Assembly (NCBI GenBank): GCA_016808115.1
Contig: JAEQBH010001383.1
Span: forward strand, 124,001 to 188,000
Source: Tetrastigma voinierianum
Taxonomy: Eukaryota; Streptophyta; Magnoliopsida; Vitales; Vitaceae
DNA length: 64,000 bases
Direction: 5' to 3'
The translations under genes and the position numbers were made by a program. Positions 53,712 through 64,000 of this stretch are shown in pieces. The notes beneath the pieces are model-generated. The model was given only the letters and a program-made list of their open reading frames with translations, had not been told where the DNA came from and did no database searches. Every line of letters starts with the position of its first letter. The stretch's first letter is position 1.

Positions 53712-55542
53712 TGATTGAGTGCCCCAAAATTACAATTTTGAACTACAATATTGAATGGGTTTGAATTTTTTTTTGTTACCTTGAATCATGTCATTATCTG
53801 AGTGAAGTGTTCTAGTCTTCTTGAGTAACACTTATGCCATTTAGGGAGTATTTTGGTTATTTTTGTAGGCTTTTGCACACTTTTGGAGTTCAATTTCAAT
53901 ACAAAGGATGAATCATGAGTTGGAATTCAGAGTGATCCTCGACCATCTGACACGACCCGAGAATCAATGAGAAGCGAGCGAGAAGTAAGAAGGTCGATAC
54001 GATTGAAGGCGAGGATGGCTTGTGAAGGATCAACAATCAATTTCTTTAAGCTTGAATTTTGCGCTAAGATATAAAATTTATGACATAGCCCAAAATTTAT
54101 AACTTCTTGAATGCCAAATTTAGCTAAAACCATCAATTTAGCTAGCCTTGTTCCTTAAAGCGAAAATAATTGATTTCGCTTCTCTCTTAAAATTTAGCTA
54201 GCAATGAATTCAGCTATGTGAGTGCCCTATATAAGCGAAATTTCTTGTTTAGAGCTGGACACACATTGATTTCGCTAATTGTGGGGAATTCTTGAATCTA
54301 AGCGAAAATTGATGCTGTCATGCTTTGTAATTAATGCCCGAACCACAGCAACCTCAAACTTGGTGGCATATTACTTAGTATCCTATAACTTGCCAATTTT
54401 ACCAGGTTTTTGTTATTTTCATTACCTTGAGGTGGCCTATATAAGCCCTTCTTGTTTTGTAGAAGTAACAATTTTACTTAACAATTTAGGAGAGAGAGAT
54501 ATTTTTGTAAGTTTTTCATTTTTTTGTAAATAAAGTATTGTATTTTAGCTAGGGTTTTATTTTCTCTCTTCTCTCTCTCATCTTTCTCTTACTTTCTCGG
54601 CTACCAAGGAAACACCCCTCTTGAGGATGACAACTCGAGATGGCTTGTGAAAACCTCCCTTTCTTTGAGGGAAGGAGAGCTGAGCTTGGTGAGGTGGGAG
54701 CATATGCATGTTATCCCTCTTGTATTAAGAAGCCACCCAGGTGAAAAGTGTATTTATGCCATATCTTTACTCCAAAATATGGATTTAAGTAACATTGAAT
54801 GTCATTTGATCGGCCAATACTACTCCATGCTTTAGGATTCGAGTGCATACCCTAGTATTAGATCTTGAACACGCACAGTTCTTTCAGATGGTCCTTTCAC
54901 GAATATTTAGATGATGTTTTAGATGTTGGGGTTTCAAGGGAAGTGAGAGGTTAAAATGGCATTCTTGTGGGCGTACATGTTCAGTCTTGACCATCTCTCA
55001 TGCTAAGATAATTACGGTGAGAGATGCGCTGTTGTTCTTTCTAGATGGTCTTTACGAGCCTCCTAGATGACCAATTTTAATGTTAGGGTTTTTTAAAGGC
55101 ACGGCTAGCTAGCGTCTTTTACTGTATTGTCAAATAGGATTACTTGTTGGGTGAGTTGCTCAGTTAAGCCATGGATAGGTGGCGCGTGGATATGGTTGCA
55201 TCATAACCTTGCTTTGAGATAAAACAGGAACACTTGTGCCCTAACACCAGTTAGTGACCTAAATCTTCAAAAGATTAACTTTCACCTTTTACTTTTAGGT
55301 TTTTACAATTCTGGAGTTTCTAATGAAATTCATTTGTTTTTTGAAAGCAACGATTCAAAGTCAATGAGAAGCCTTGCAGCCATGCAGATGCAAACCATTT
55401 TTAGGATGAGAAACTCATCCACACGGTGTTCGACCTAGACCACTATCTTTGCAGGTAGCTTGACTAAGCTGATGGTAAATTCCAATTATCATATAAATTA
55501 CATTGATTTTGGCTGTTTTTCTTTTGCTGGCACTGAGAATCA
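53712..55542 (+). repeat. 5' LTR of the Athila element, 1831 bp
   Basis: Starts TGATTGAGTGCCCC, ends GGCACTGAGAATCA two bases before the primer site. Parallel to 62384-64000 over its whole length, for example TAGGGTTTTATTTTCTCTCT followed by TCTCTCTC near 54550 / 63236 and ACAATTCTGGAGTTTC near 55307 / 63967. It is also related to the solo LTR at 593-2303. Confidence 0.9.
54438..54445 (+). promoter_or_regulatory. TATA box of the Athila 5' LTR
   Basis: TATATAAG in GGTGGCCTATATAAGCCC. Aligned with TATATAGA at 63118 and TATATAAA at 1449. Confidence 0.65.
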
Positions 55543-55544
55543 AA

Positions 55545-55563
55545 TGGCGCCGTTGCCGGGGAT
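55545..55563 (+). other. Primer binding site, perfect match to tRNA-Asp 3' end
   Basis: TGGCGCCGTTGCCGGGGAT is the exact complement of the 3' end of plant tRNA-Asp with CCA (as I remember that tRNA), the standard Athila primer. Located two bases after the LTR end. Confidence 0.95.
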
Positions 55564-57650
55564 GAGTGCCGAAACTACAAATGGTAAGTTGAAGAGTAGT
55601 GATCCATACAAGTGAAGAATGTTTCTTACACTACCTCTTTTGCAACTTCGATTCACGAGCCTTGATTTTAGCAATTACGCGATAGCTGTATTTATTTTGA
55701 TTGATTGGTTTAAGTTTTTCATTCGATCGATTTATTATTTGTTAAGATTAATTTTAATCTTTTTGCAATTGTTTTGTCGCTCTTGTTGTCTCTAAATTAT
55801 ATAACGGGTGTTTGCTCTGACGATGGGATAGAGACACATCGGAGTAGATTGCATGGGATAGTGCTGACTTGACCAGCTAGGTGAGGTTAGTGTACAGTAT
55901 TCCATGGATCCCATACACGGAACTCATGAGCTAACCCGGGGAACCCCCATGAATCAAGTAGCATAGAACCATGAGGGATCCCCACATCCACCCTCTAGAG
56001 TTAGTGCCCGCAGTCACGCGTGTACCTCCTGCTTTGAGATGTAGGGTGAGGGCCTTATTTTAGTACCTCTACTCCGTATCTTGGTGGCTGAAGTGAAAGT
56101 CGCATACACTCATGTGGAGTTTGAGGAGGTTTGCACTACAGCTAAGGAAGGTACTGATGGACATGGATTCTTGAAGCTAAGGCATTTCCATTGACTCACA
56201 AGAGCAAAGACTGGGACGGCAGAGCTCGGCTCATTTGGGGCCTAGAACCATTAGAAATTAGAATTTTGTTTGAGGGAAGGCGAGGAATTCTGAAGAAGTT
56301 AGCCCGGTGCTCATAGGACCAATAATTTGAAAAAGACAAATTTACACCTTTGCATTTCGGGATGGTAAGGGTTTACGATGTTGGGAGAGATTTAGCAGAG
56401 CCATCAGGTGCTATCCACATCTGGGTTTGATACTTGGATGTTGGTGAACCATTTCTATGATGGTATGTCTCCTGCCATGAAACAATTGCTGGAAACCATG
56501 TGTGGGGGTAACTTTTTGAGTAAGCATCCGATAGGCTGGATTTTATGAACTATGTGGCTGAAACCTCAAAACTTGGGGATGAACCTAGTCTAGGGGAAGT
56601 AGAAAGATTCCAAGGCATTGAGACATGAGGGAGGCAATGCCATTTCAAAGACGTGAGATGAAGCGAAATTGACCGGTTCAACTCAAAGATTACGGATGAT
56701 GCGAAGCTGAGAAGTCAGCATGGGATACGAGTAAATGAGCTATCTTCATCCAGAACACCTTGCCAATTTTCATCAATAATTACCACTACGAGGAACGCGC
56801 AGAAGCGTACTTGTCGCAATAGAAGTCAAAATAAACCACCCGTAGATATCGTATAGGTGACACTATCAACTCTAATTGAGAAAGTGTCCAAATTTATCGC
56901 CAAATCAAACCCCTTGTATACACCCCTTCAAGAGCACATCGGTTTGATTCCAGCTGTCCCTGACAACACTTGTTTGCCTCGCTATCTTCTCTCTCTGGCC
57001 CCAGACGACGATCACAAGATTTAAGTAAGGTAGTAAATATTTTGTAGAAACGAGGGGAAGGTCTTCGAATGCCAAACTGAGTCGAGAAAATTGACGATAG
57101 AAAGTTCCTCAACGGGGGTGGACAATATGTTTAGATTTCAGCCATGCAATCGGCGATTCGGAGTTAGGAAAGGAGGCTCCTTTCGAGCCGCGACAATATC
57201 AGAAGTGAGTAGATAAACAGGGGCGACAAAGGACTTAGAGTAAAGCGATGGGGAGATTAAAGAAATGGGTTTTGTGACTTCTACAGTGGAAAGGAATTAA
57301 AGCCCAAAAGCGAGTATCAAAACGATCCAAGTGAGCTCCATTGATGGTGAGCCGCCCGGAAAAACCGGTCGAGTGGGCTTGAGAGAAGTGAGATTAGAAT
57401 ATCCCCTCAGTTTCCCGCGAGGTTCTCAGAAGAAAGGGCGCGATTACATTAACTAAACGAAATGGCCCAGATATTCACCACGGCAGTGAGAGTCAATAAA
57501 CTCACTCTCCTCGATGCCCAGTTAAACGGAGGTTCCTACTTCGCAAAATTCTTAAAGGATTTGTGCATGGTAAAAGAGATCTTAATGTAAATAAAGGCCT
57601 TTTCCTTTGAGCAAGTTAAGTGCCATTATAGAGAGCAAGACTCAGTCAAA
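55564..57650 (+). pseudogene. Athila gag (broken)
   Basis: Capsid protein region. The clear block is LSTSGFDTWMLVNHFYDGMS followed by PAMKQLLETM and CGGNFLSKHP, one frame, 56411-56530, matching the LxxFYxGLxxxxRxxxDxxxGGxxxxKxxxEA segment of Athila gag. Before it, FPLTHKSKDWD near 56189 matches FPFSLxDxAKxWL. After it the reading is broken by stops. 56640-57650 has only weak similarity (charged, K/E-rich), and no zinc knuckle was found. Reading frames on the minus strand in this stretch (such as 57112-56894) are shadows. Not functional. Confidence 0.75.
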
Positions 57651-58080
57651 ATTATAAGGATCCGAGGATGTCCCTACGATGCAAGGTGAATGTGGAGGCA
57701 TCAGTGATGGAGAAAGCAACATTAGACACAGGGGCTGGTATGAATCACATTTGCCGTATTCTATGTCTGAAGCAATTGGGTTTTGGAGTGAGCGAAACCC
57801 GCTTCCATCTCACACTCGCTCGTAGTAAAGTCTGATAAAATACCAAAAGGAACCATTGAGGGCGTTCTTATACAAGTGGGCAGTTTTACTATCAGTGAAT
57901 TTTGTTGTGCCAATGCAGAACCGATTGCAATAGGACTAATCGGGTACCCATCATAATGGGAGCTGTTTTGGCTACTTAAATGCTGTCTCGATTGCAGGAA
58001 TGGAGTCATACAACTCATTTGGAAATATGACCTTGGAACTCAATATTTTTCATTTGGGTAAAAGGCATATGCACTCGGAG
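57651..58080 (+). pseudogene. Athila protease (broken)
   Basis: Retroviral-type aspartic protease. ATLDTGAGMNH at 57716-57748 contains the active-site triplet DTGA (57725-57736), followed by LCLKQLGFG near 57763, the family LGAS-x-NLxPxSxYxxLGLG pattern. VKSDKIPKGTIEGV and LIQVGSFTISEFCC at about 57823-57910 cover the LADRSxxxPxGxIEDVLVxVxxFxFPxDF block with one small indel. An AIGLIGYPS remnant of the LGRPFL motif is at about 57930, and LNAVSIAGMESYNSF near 57980 follows. The catalytic triplet is intact, but the frame is not. Confidence 0.8.
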
Positions 58081-59345
58081 GGAGGATGACTTTGAAGGGA
58101 GTTTGTATTTTAGATACATTGGAAGGAAACAGGCCCAACCAAATGAAGTGCAAGAGATATTAACAGGAGTTATCAAGATTGCCTTATAGAGCAACAGATT
58201 TCGAGAGAATAAGGGCTTGATACGAAGTCTTAGAGGAAGAGAGAATAGAAATTTTTATTGGTGGTAATGAACCAGAACCTCAGCATTGGAACTCAAACCC
58301 TCCTTTGATTTAAAGTATGCTGCATTTTGGGAAGCCCAGTATTAGGCGGTGCGATTGATTTCTTGGCTGGCAACCAGCACTTGCAAGGCCTTAATCTCAC
58401 ACCTTCTCAAAAGAATAGCGAAGCATTGGGATGGAAATTTCTGATTTAAGGCATAAATCGAGTCCATTTGCACTCATCACATCTATTTAGAAGAGGAGTC
58501 TAAAGGTACGATAAATGCAGCCGTGAGTTGAATCCCATCTACAGTAGTTCGTGTGGAGTCTTAAGAGTACTCCCATTGGTATCCATTTATCCATTTAATT
58601 AGCATGGGTTATTGACTCAGGTGGTGCCTAAGAGAATGAGAGTAACGGCCCATGAAAAGCGAGAAGGGTGAAGAATTATGCACCCGACTTACGACCAGGT
58701 TAAGGTATATATAGATTTATAGAAGGCTCATGATAGGGTGACACGAGAAAGACCACTTTCCATTGCCGTTCATCGATCGATCACGGAAAGAGTTTCCGGA
58801 CACCTTATTGCTTTTTGGATGGAGTATTCGAGGTACTTCGGATAGAAATTTGCGAAGATCAGGGAAAAGACTACTTTTACTTGTATCCATTTAGCACGTA
58901 TGCTTATAGGAGGATGCCTTTTGGGCTTTATGCATGACCACTTTTGTTGATGTATGCTCGATTATGTTGATGACATGGTAGGCGTACTAATGGAAGGTAT
59001 ACATGGATGATATCACGGTATAACGGCGATTTTGAAGAATGTAACCAATTTGGAAGCCATTTTCTGGGAGGTCACGTAGAAGAGTTGGTGTAGCTAGGAG
59101 AAATGCCATTTATGGTAAACCAGAATTGTATTGGGGCGTGTTTCTAGCGGGAATTGGGATTGATAAAGCAAAGATGGCGTTATTTCCAAATTGCGCCCCG
59201 ACAAATGTGAAAACAATTAGACAATTTCCTTAGTCATGCGGGGCTTCTCACCAAGCGGTTTGCATTGCAGATTTTCCAAAGGTGCCAGACATGTGCAAGC
59301 TTCTTGAGGATGCCAAATTTGTTTGGAGAAAGATTATATAAGAGT
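58081..59345 (+). pseudogene. Athila reverse transcriptase (broken)
   Basis: ISHLLKRIAKHW near 58396-58430 and LEEESK near 58488 match the LxxLxKHKxAIGWxxxDxKGIxPxxCMHxIxLEExxK block. RVYIDL follows at 58701. FPLPFIDRSRKEF in one frame (58758-58796) matches TRKDHFPLPFIDQMLERLAG. KTTFTC is at 58869 and YAYRRMPFGL at 58899-58928. The catalytic YMDDI box at 59000-59014 is intact. GEMPFMVNQNCIGA near 59099-59140 matches the EKCHFMVxxGIVLGH block, followed by GIDKAKM near 59160. It makes first-strand cDNA from the tRNA-Asp primer in the living element. Stops and indels between blocks prevent expression. Confidence 0.88.
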
Positions 59346-59790
59346 TTTGAAGAACTGAAATTTCATTTGACTAATGCTGATAGTTCGAGCACCTAATTGG
59401 CGATTTACCATTTGAGGTGATGTGTGATCTGAGTGATCTTGCTATAGGAATGAGTCTTCGACGAAGAGAGAAAATCGGGGAAGCCTCATGTGGTGTATTG
59501 TGCAAGCAAAGACCCTGAATGAACGGAGGAGTTATACCAGCTACAGGGAGGAAAGAGTTGCTTTGCGGTGGTGTATACCTTGTAGGTAAATTTCGAGCAT
59601 ACTTAGTTGGGGCACAGTAGTCATTTGAGATCATTACCTTTGCAAAATATCTCTTAACCAAACAAAAATGCAAAAACAAAGACTCATCGGGGTCAGGTTA
59701 CGCTGCATGGGGGTTCAACTTGCAGAATTAGAGATAAAGGGGTGGAAGCGTGGTAGCGGATCATGTCAGGTTAACTATAGCCCACGACAC
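59346..59790 (+). pseudogene. Athila RNase H (broken)
   Basis: SFEELKFHLTNA (59345-59380), LPFEVMCDLSDLAIGMSL (about 59403-59455; family LPFEVMCDASDxAVGAVL, with A of DAS changed to L), KIGEASCGVLCKQ (59473-59510), KELLCGG-like residues near 59550, VNFEHT near 59590, then LTKQKCKN (59656-59680) and an EIRDKGVEAW-x-VADHVR remnant at 59727-59770. The order matches the Athila RNase H that follows RT. Broken by at least four indels. Confidence 0.82.
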
Positions 59791-61120
59791 TCCACGATTC
59801 ACCTAATGATGAATTTCTGAAGTCCCTGTACATTTGGAGAAGGCTCTGGGTAGCCTCCACATTGCCAATTTTCTCACTACAGGGAGATCCGGCTAGTGGA
59901 AAGGGCCCGAGGATAGGAAATATTTCTTTGCTGAGAATCCCGTTTCCTATTGTGGGAAGGCCTTTTTCCCTATTCAAATACTATACGGGATCAGATCATG
60001 GAAATGTGTACCTGAGGTGACCAATAAAGATTTTAAACCATTGCCGCAGGAGTGCTTGTGGTGGTCATTTTGGCTTTGACAGCAATGAAGGTGCTGGTCG
60101 GGTTTCCTCTTGGCCTTCCTTATTCAAGAGGCTTCACACCCAGATGTACGTGTAATACTTGACGAGATCAGAAGGCTTGGGAAGGTATCTCGTAGATCAT
60201 ATGATGCGCTTTGAACCCGTTTTAGTTGTTAGTTGTTCGATGTGGCTGGGGCATCGATGTGGGACCTTTTCCCTCGTCGCATGGTCATCAAAAACGCATT
60301 TTGGTGGGAGTAGACTATGTCTCACGAATGGGTTGAAGCTTGATTCCTGCAAAGAGCCTGATAGCCGAGTGGGAGTGAGTAATTAGAGATTCTTGAGAAG
60401 CCAATATGTCTTTCAGGAGGGGTTAAGAAACCATTGTAGTGATGGAGGTTCTCATTTACGTGACAAACCATTTGAAACCTCACTTTGGCTAAATATGAGT
60501 GTGAAACACAAAGTGACACCCCTTGCCATCCTCGAACAAGTGGTGGTAGAACTTGCCACTTGAGGAGATCCAGACCATTCTAATGAAGGTGAGAAGCTGA
60601 GAAACTCGTGGGAAAGGTGTCTATCAGGCTACTTGATTCATTGTGGGCCCTACAGGGCCATTTCAAGACAATGCTAGGGAATGTCCCATGATTAATTTAT
60701 AGTAAAGGCATACTGTCACCTTCAGTGGAATCGAGTACAAGCATGGTGAAGCGATTAAAGTTGAACATGGACCTAGAAGTAAAAATTTAGATGAAGTTCA
60801 TGATCTCGATGAATTGGAAGAAATACGGAATGATGCCTATTTGCAATTCAAAGAGATTGCAAAGGGAAAAATCGAAGATGGCATGATCAAATGATAACCG
60901 GGAAGAATTTTAAAGAGGGACAGTTCTTTTATCGACTCAAACTCCATATTTCGAGGCCAGCTCAAGTCACGATGGGCGGGTCCATTCAGCGGTCCAACGA
61001 GGCATACCCCAGCCGGGTTGGTAGATTTAATCAATCCGGATGATAACGGTGTTTTAAAGTCAGTAGACGGAGGTGAAACCTTATGGTGCATCGGGCCCGG
61101 CGGTGAAGAAATTCTCTGGC
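59791..61120 (+). pseudogene. Athila integrase (broken)
   Basis: CGGHFGFDSNEGAGR (about 60055-60100; the SPYGGHFG-x-DRTAAKVL zinc-binding segment), GIDVGPFPSS at 60250-60279 with the first catalytic aspartate kept, ILVGVDYVSRMG near 60300-60335, a SDGGSHL-like stretch near 60430-60455 with the second aspartate, LAKYECETQS near 60485, and HPRTSGGR (YHPQTxGQ) near 60528. LNMDLEV near 60760 and RNDAYLQFKEIAKG near 60825-60865 follow, then the C-terminal FKEGQFF (60908-60930) and RWAGPFSG (60973-60998), the GPF module. Inserts cDNA into the genome in the family. Many stops. Confidence 0.86.
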
Positions 61121-62383
61121 ACCCAAGGGTCCTCCATGGGCCCACTACAATCCCTCTTCATACTTAGGGGCGATTTAAAGTAATTTTCCTTGAATCCACA
61201 TGTCTGGATGTTTCAAATTTTGTTTTCCTTTATAGTTAAGATTCTTTGGTGCCCCCGAACCTACAAAGGTAATTATACATATCATGTTTGTGCCTTTACC
61301 ATTTTATGTAAATGTTTTCTTTTCAATTGAAACGATTGGTGCACACAATTGGACAATTGAATTACTTCATGTTGGAAAATTAGATCACTATTTGTCACCC
61401 CTCTGTGACCCCACAGGAACAGATTCAATACTTGGAAACAATTTTTGGTCATATAGTTTCGACATGCTCGACTTGAAATTTCCCCCTTTTATGCTAATTC
61501 ACACCTTTATCAGGTTATTTCAATGAGGTACGTGAATTTGTTAAACCTCCTTTTAAACTTTGCATGTAGGCCTTAAGCATGTTGGCAACCTAGGATAGGT
61601 TTGTAATGTTACCCATACTTGAGACCAATGTTGTCTTCAAAAAAGAAAAAAAAAGAAAAGCAAAGAAAGAAAAGAAAAAGAAAGAAGAAAAGAAAAAAGA
61701 AAAATAAAAGTCATGGCTTTGTCTTAGAGCAGAGGCACGGTCGGGTTTATAGCCTAAAAACCTTTGAAGCCTTGATGCCTAAGCCTTGGTGGTTGAAGTC
61801 ATCGATTTGAGTGTTCGTTACATGGGTGGATAGAGTGAAGTTTAATGACATTATAGGTGCTTAATTTTTTGAGAGAGTCGGTAGTCAGGTGAAGCCTTTG
61901 TGAGTTAGTGGTCAGTGAGAGTCCTTTTTTGATGCGATGCCACTAGAAACTGTAATTGGTTGGGATAAATGGTGGGACCCCCGTTACACGAGACTTTGGT
62001 GATCGGATTTAAGCATTGCACCTACGATGTAGATGAATAAAGAAGAGGTGCAAGCCAACCACATCTGGGTTGTTCGGCTGACTTAAGGCCGTGTCGGAGC
62101 TAGGTTGGGGAGAGAGCAAAATTTGCAATTTGTGGCTTGTGCAGTTCACAAAGAACCATTGGGCTTGAATTGGTGGCTGCGAATCATGGAACCAATTTTG
62201 ACCTAAAATTGTTCTCTTATGATTTTGATTCTTTCATATCGGTTTACAACTTTGATTTCAATTTCTCACTTTAAGGTATTGTTTATATGTACATATACCT
62301 TTTTGAATCCCATAACCTTTTAATCACCGTACATCTTCTTTTTGTTTTTGCATTGCTGGGACCTTAACGTTTGGTTAGAGGTA
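61121..62383 (+). other. Athila 3' non-coding region
   Basis: No recognisable protein. An open stretch at 61284-61526 has no family match. 61637-61709 is an A/G-rich tract. 62040-62110 (AAGCCAACCACATCTGGG...GCCGTGTCGGAGC) looks like decayed sequence of the long 3' region usual in Athila, where some members carry an envelope-like gene; I see none. No clean polypurine tract precedes the LTR (GGTTAGAGGTA only). Confidence 0.6.
61637..61709 (+). repeat. A/G-rich low-complexity tract
   Basis: AAAAAAGAAAAAAAAAGAAA-type sequence. The lysine-rich open frame across it (61619-61810) is compositional. Confidence 0.9.
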
Positions 62384-64000
62384 TGATTAGGTACCCAAAG
62401 TGCAATTTTGAACCCTATATTAGATAGGTTTTGAGTGCTTTTTGTGTAATCATATCATTATACCAATTGAAGTATTTACAATGTATGTGCTGTTTTATCT
62501 CAATTTAGAGGAGTATTTTGTAGTTTGTTTGTAGGCTTTTACACACTTTTGGAGTTAATTCAATACAAAGGATGAATGTAAAGTTTGGGTTCAGGGCTGG
62601 CCGTCAACGACCCAAGAATCAAGCTGAAAACAAAGAAATGAAGTGAAGAAAGTGATCTTACGATTGAAAGCTTGAGGATGAAAACGGTGAAGAAGGATAA
62701 ACTAATGCGAAATTTTTAAGCTAAGCTTACGAAAATTTTAAGCTAAGATTGCGAAAATTTAACCTTATAATTGCGCAACCTAATGAAAATGCCAAATTTA
62801 AGCTAGACCTCAAATTTCGCTAATAGCATTTCCTTAGCGAAATGAGTGATTAAAGCTTCTCACAAGGAATTTGCGCTAAGCTTATAAAAATTTCGCTATT
62901 TGGCGAAATTGCCCACACCTATGAATTTCTTATTTTAAGCTAGACTGTCGATTTCGCTAATTAAAGCGAGGAGATTCTTGACCCTAAGCATGAGAGGTGA
63001 TGCCTCGTCATGCTTTGTAGTGTGCGGGCCGCCTCGAGCTTGGTGTGTGCGAGGTGTCCACTATGCTTAGCCAATTTCATGAGTTTTTTGGTATTTTCAT
63101 GTGCCTTGGGAGTGGCCTATATAGATATTTCATTTTTGTAACCCTAAGTAACAATTTTAGCAACAATTGGGGAGAGAAGATATTTTATAGGATTTTCATT
63201 TTGCTTAAATAAAGAAGTATTGTATTTTAAATTTAGGGTTTTATTTTCTCTCTTCTCTCTCCTCTTTCCTCTTTACTTTCTCGGCTGCAAACACATTGCC
63301 GCTGCAGGGGATGACAGCTCGAGAGATGCTTGAAAGCCTAAACCTCCCTTTCTTTGAAGAGGAAGGAAGCTGGCTTGAGTGGTGGGGCACTATGCATGTT
63401 GTCCTCTTGTATTTAAAGCCACGGGTAGTGTATTTAGTGCATATCTTCTCAAAATATGGTTAAAGTAACATTGGTTATCATTTGATCAGCGATACTCTCC
63501 ATGCTTTAGGATTCAGTGCATACCCTGAGTGTTAGATGCCTTTGTGATTTGCTAGATAGTCTTCACGAGCCTACAGAATGATGTTTTAAATGTTAGGAGT
63601 TTCAAAGTGAGGTTAAATAACATTTCATTATTATTTTGGCTGATACTCTCTCCATGCTTTAGGATCTGATGCACAGGTGAGAGATGCTTTATTTGTTAAC
63701 AGATGGTCTTCAGGCCTACAAAATGATAATTTTTACATATTAGGGTTTTAAAGGGGCCATAGCTGGTACTATATTGACTTCCAAATGAGGTTGCTTCATG
63801 GGTAAAGGGGTTGCTAGTTAAATGTAGATCCAGTTTAGCTACCATGGACTATAGGTTGCATGTCATACTTGAGGATAAAACAGGGACACTTGTTTTCTAA
63901 CACTTAAGGATTATTGACCTAAATCTTCAAGAGTTAGCTTTTCCTTTTCCTTTACTTTCAGTTTTTACAATTCTGGAGTTTCCTAAACCATTCCCACATT
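62384..64000 (+). repeat. 3' LTR of the Athila element (truncated by window end)
   Basis: Starts TGATTAGGTACCC. Aligns throughout with the 5' LTR and reaches the position equivalent to about 55330, so roughly 210 bp are missing. A GCGAAATTT-rich block is at 62700-62965 and a TATA box at 63118-63125. Confidence 0.9.
63118..63125 (+). promoter_or_regulatory. TATA box of the Athila 3' LTR
   Basis: TATATAGA in AGTGGCCTATATAGAT, at the same place as in the 5' LTR. Confidence 0.55.

Larger units (their letters stand above)
53712..64000 (+). mobile_element. Athila-lineage Ty3/gypsy element, nearly complete (runs off the right edge)
   Basis: 5' LTR 53712-55542, a perfect tRNA-Asp primer site at 55545, gag, protease, RT, RNase H and integrase in order on the plus strand, a long 3' non-coding region, and a 3' LTR from 62384 that is cut by the window end about 200 bp short. 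Internal length is about 6.8 kb. No envelope-like ORF is recognisable in 61150-62383. Inserted in the RNase H-integrase linker of the Tat element. The left flank is TCGAG; the right copy should lie near 64.2 kb. Confidence 0.88.

Noticed and set aside
61619..61810. Lys-rich frame as a nuclear-targeted small protein
   Set aside because: It is generated by the A/G tract in the Athila 3' non-coding region.

Overview
The window looks like plant nuclear DNA, almost certainly from a flowering plant. It is a pile of decayed, nested transposable elements. I find no host protein-coding gene, no rRNA or tRNA gene, no CRISPR array and no bacterial operon structure. The evidence is homology of broken protein fragments to plant Ty3/gypsy polyproteins, a plant MuDR-type transposase and a plant mobile domain protein, plus plant LTR features (TGTAACACC-type ends, tRNA-Asp and tRNA-iMet primer binding sites, TATA boxes, 5-bp target duplications). 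The many short reading frames are pieces of elements broken by frameshifts and stops. The picture fits pericentromeric or otherwise repeat-rich chromatin of a fairly large genome, probably a eudicot. One fragment (13.3-14.0 kb) resembles a retroelement ORF that I recall as common in grapevine annotations, but I would not name a species from that.

Layout. (1) 1-6.75 kb: 3' part of a plus-strand Ty3/gypsy chromovirus (RT, RNase H, integrase, then a 3' LTR from 3743). Its RT is split by an Athila-like solo LTR (593-2303) with a perfect ATCAA duplication. (2) 6.7-13.3 kb: two more large LTRs, one inverted (D) and one direct (E), rich in internal repeats, with a 93-bp TA run. (3) 13.3-19.5 kb: 5' end of a minus-strand Tat-like element (LTR, leader, first ORF), interrupted by LTR-B (15106-18662), which carries 20-bp and 28-bp minisatellites. 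(4) 19.6-30.3 kb: a MULE (Mutator-like DNA transposon) with two decayed genes on the same strand, a transposase and a plant mobile domain (PMD) protein. It has inverted terminal sequences and is interrupted by solo LTR-A (27619-29950). (5) 31.3-44.6 kb: a minus-strand chromovirus with both LTRs, a tRNA-iMet-type primer site, gag, protease, RT, RNase H and integrase, split in RT by plus-strand LTR-F. (6) 44.6-53.7 kb: a plus-strand Tat-lineage element (leader, gag, protease, RT, RNase H), interrupted by LTR-G in the gag-protease region and by LTR-H (TTGCT duplication) at the RT-RNase H junction. It is cut off by the next element. (7) 53.7-64 kb: a nearly complete plus-strand Athila element with 5' LTR, a perfect 19-nt tRNA-Asp primer site, gag, protease, RT (YMDD kept), RNase H, integrase, a long 3' non-coding region, and a 3' LTR that runs off the window.

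No element looks capable of making its proteins. Autonomous activity is excluded by stops and frameshifts in every domain. The most interesting items are the two-gene MULE with its hairpin cassette, the precisely dated nesting order given by target duplications, and a recurring GCGAAATTTCGC-like motif in the Athila LTRs. Domain and lineage names are from recognition by eye. Element borders without a target duplication are approximate.
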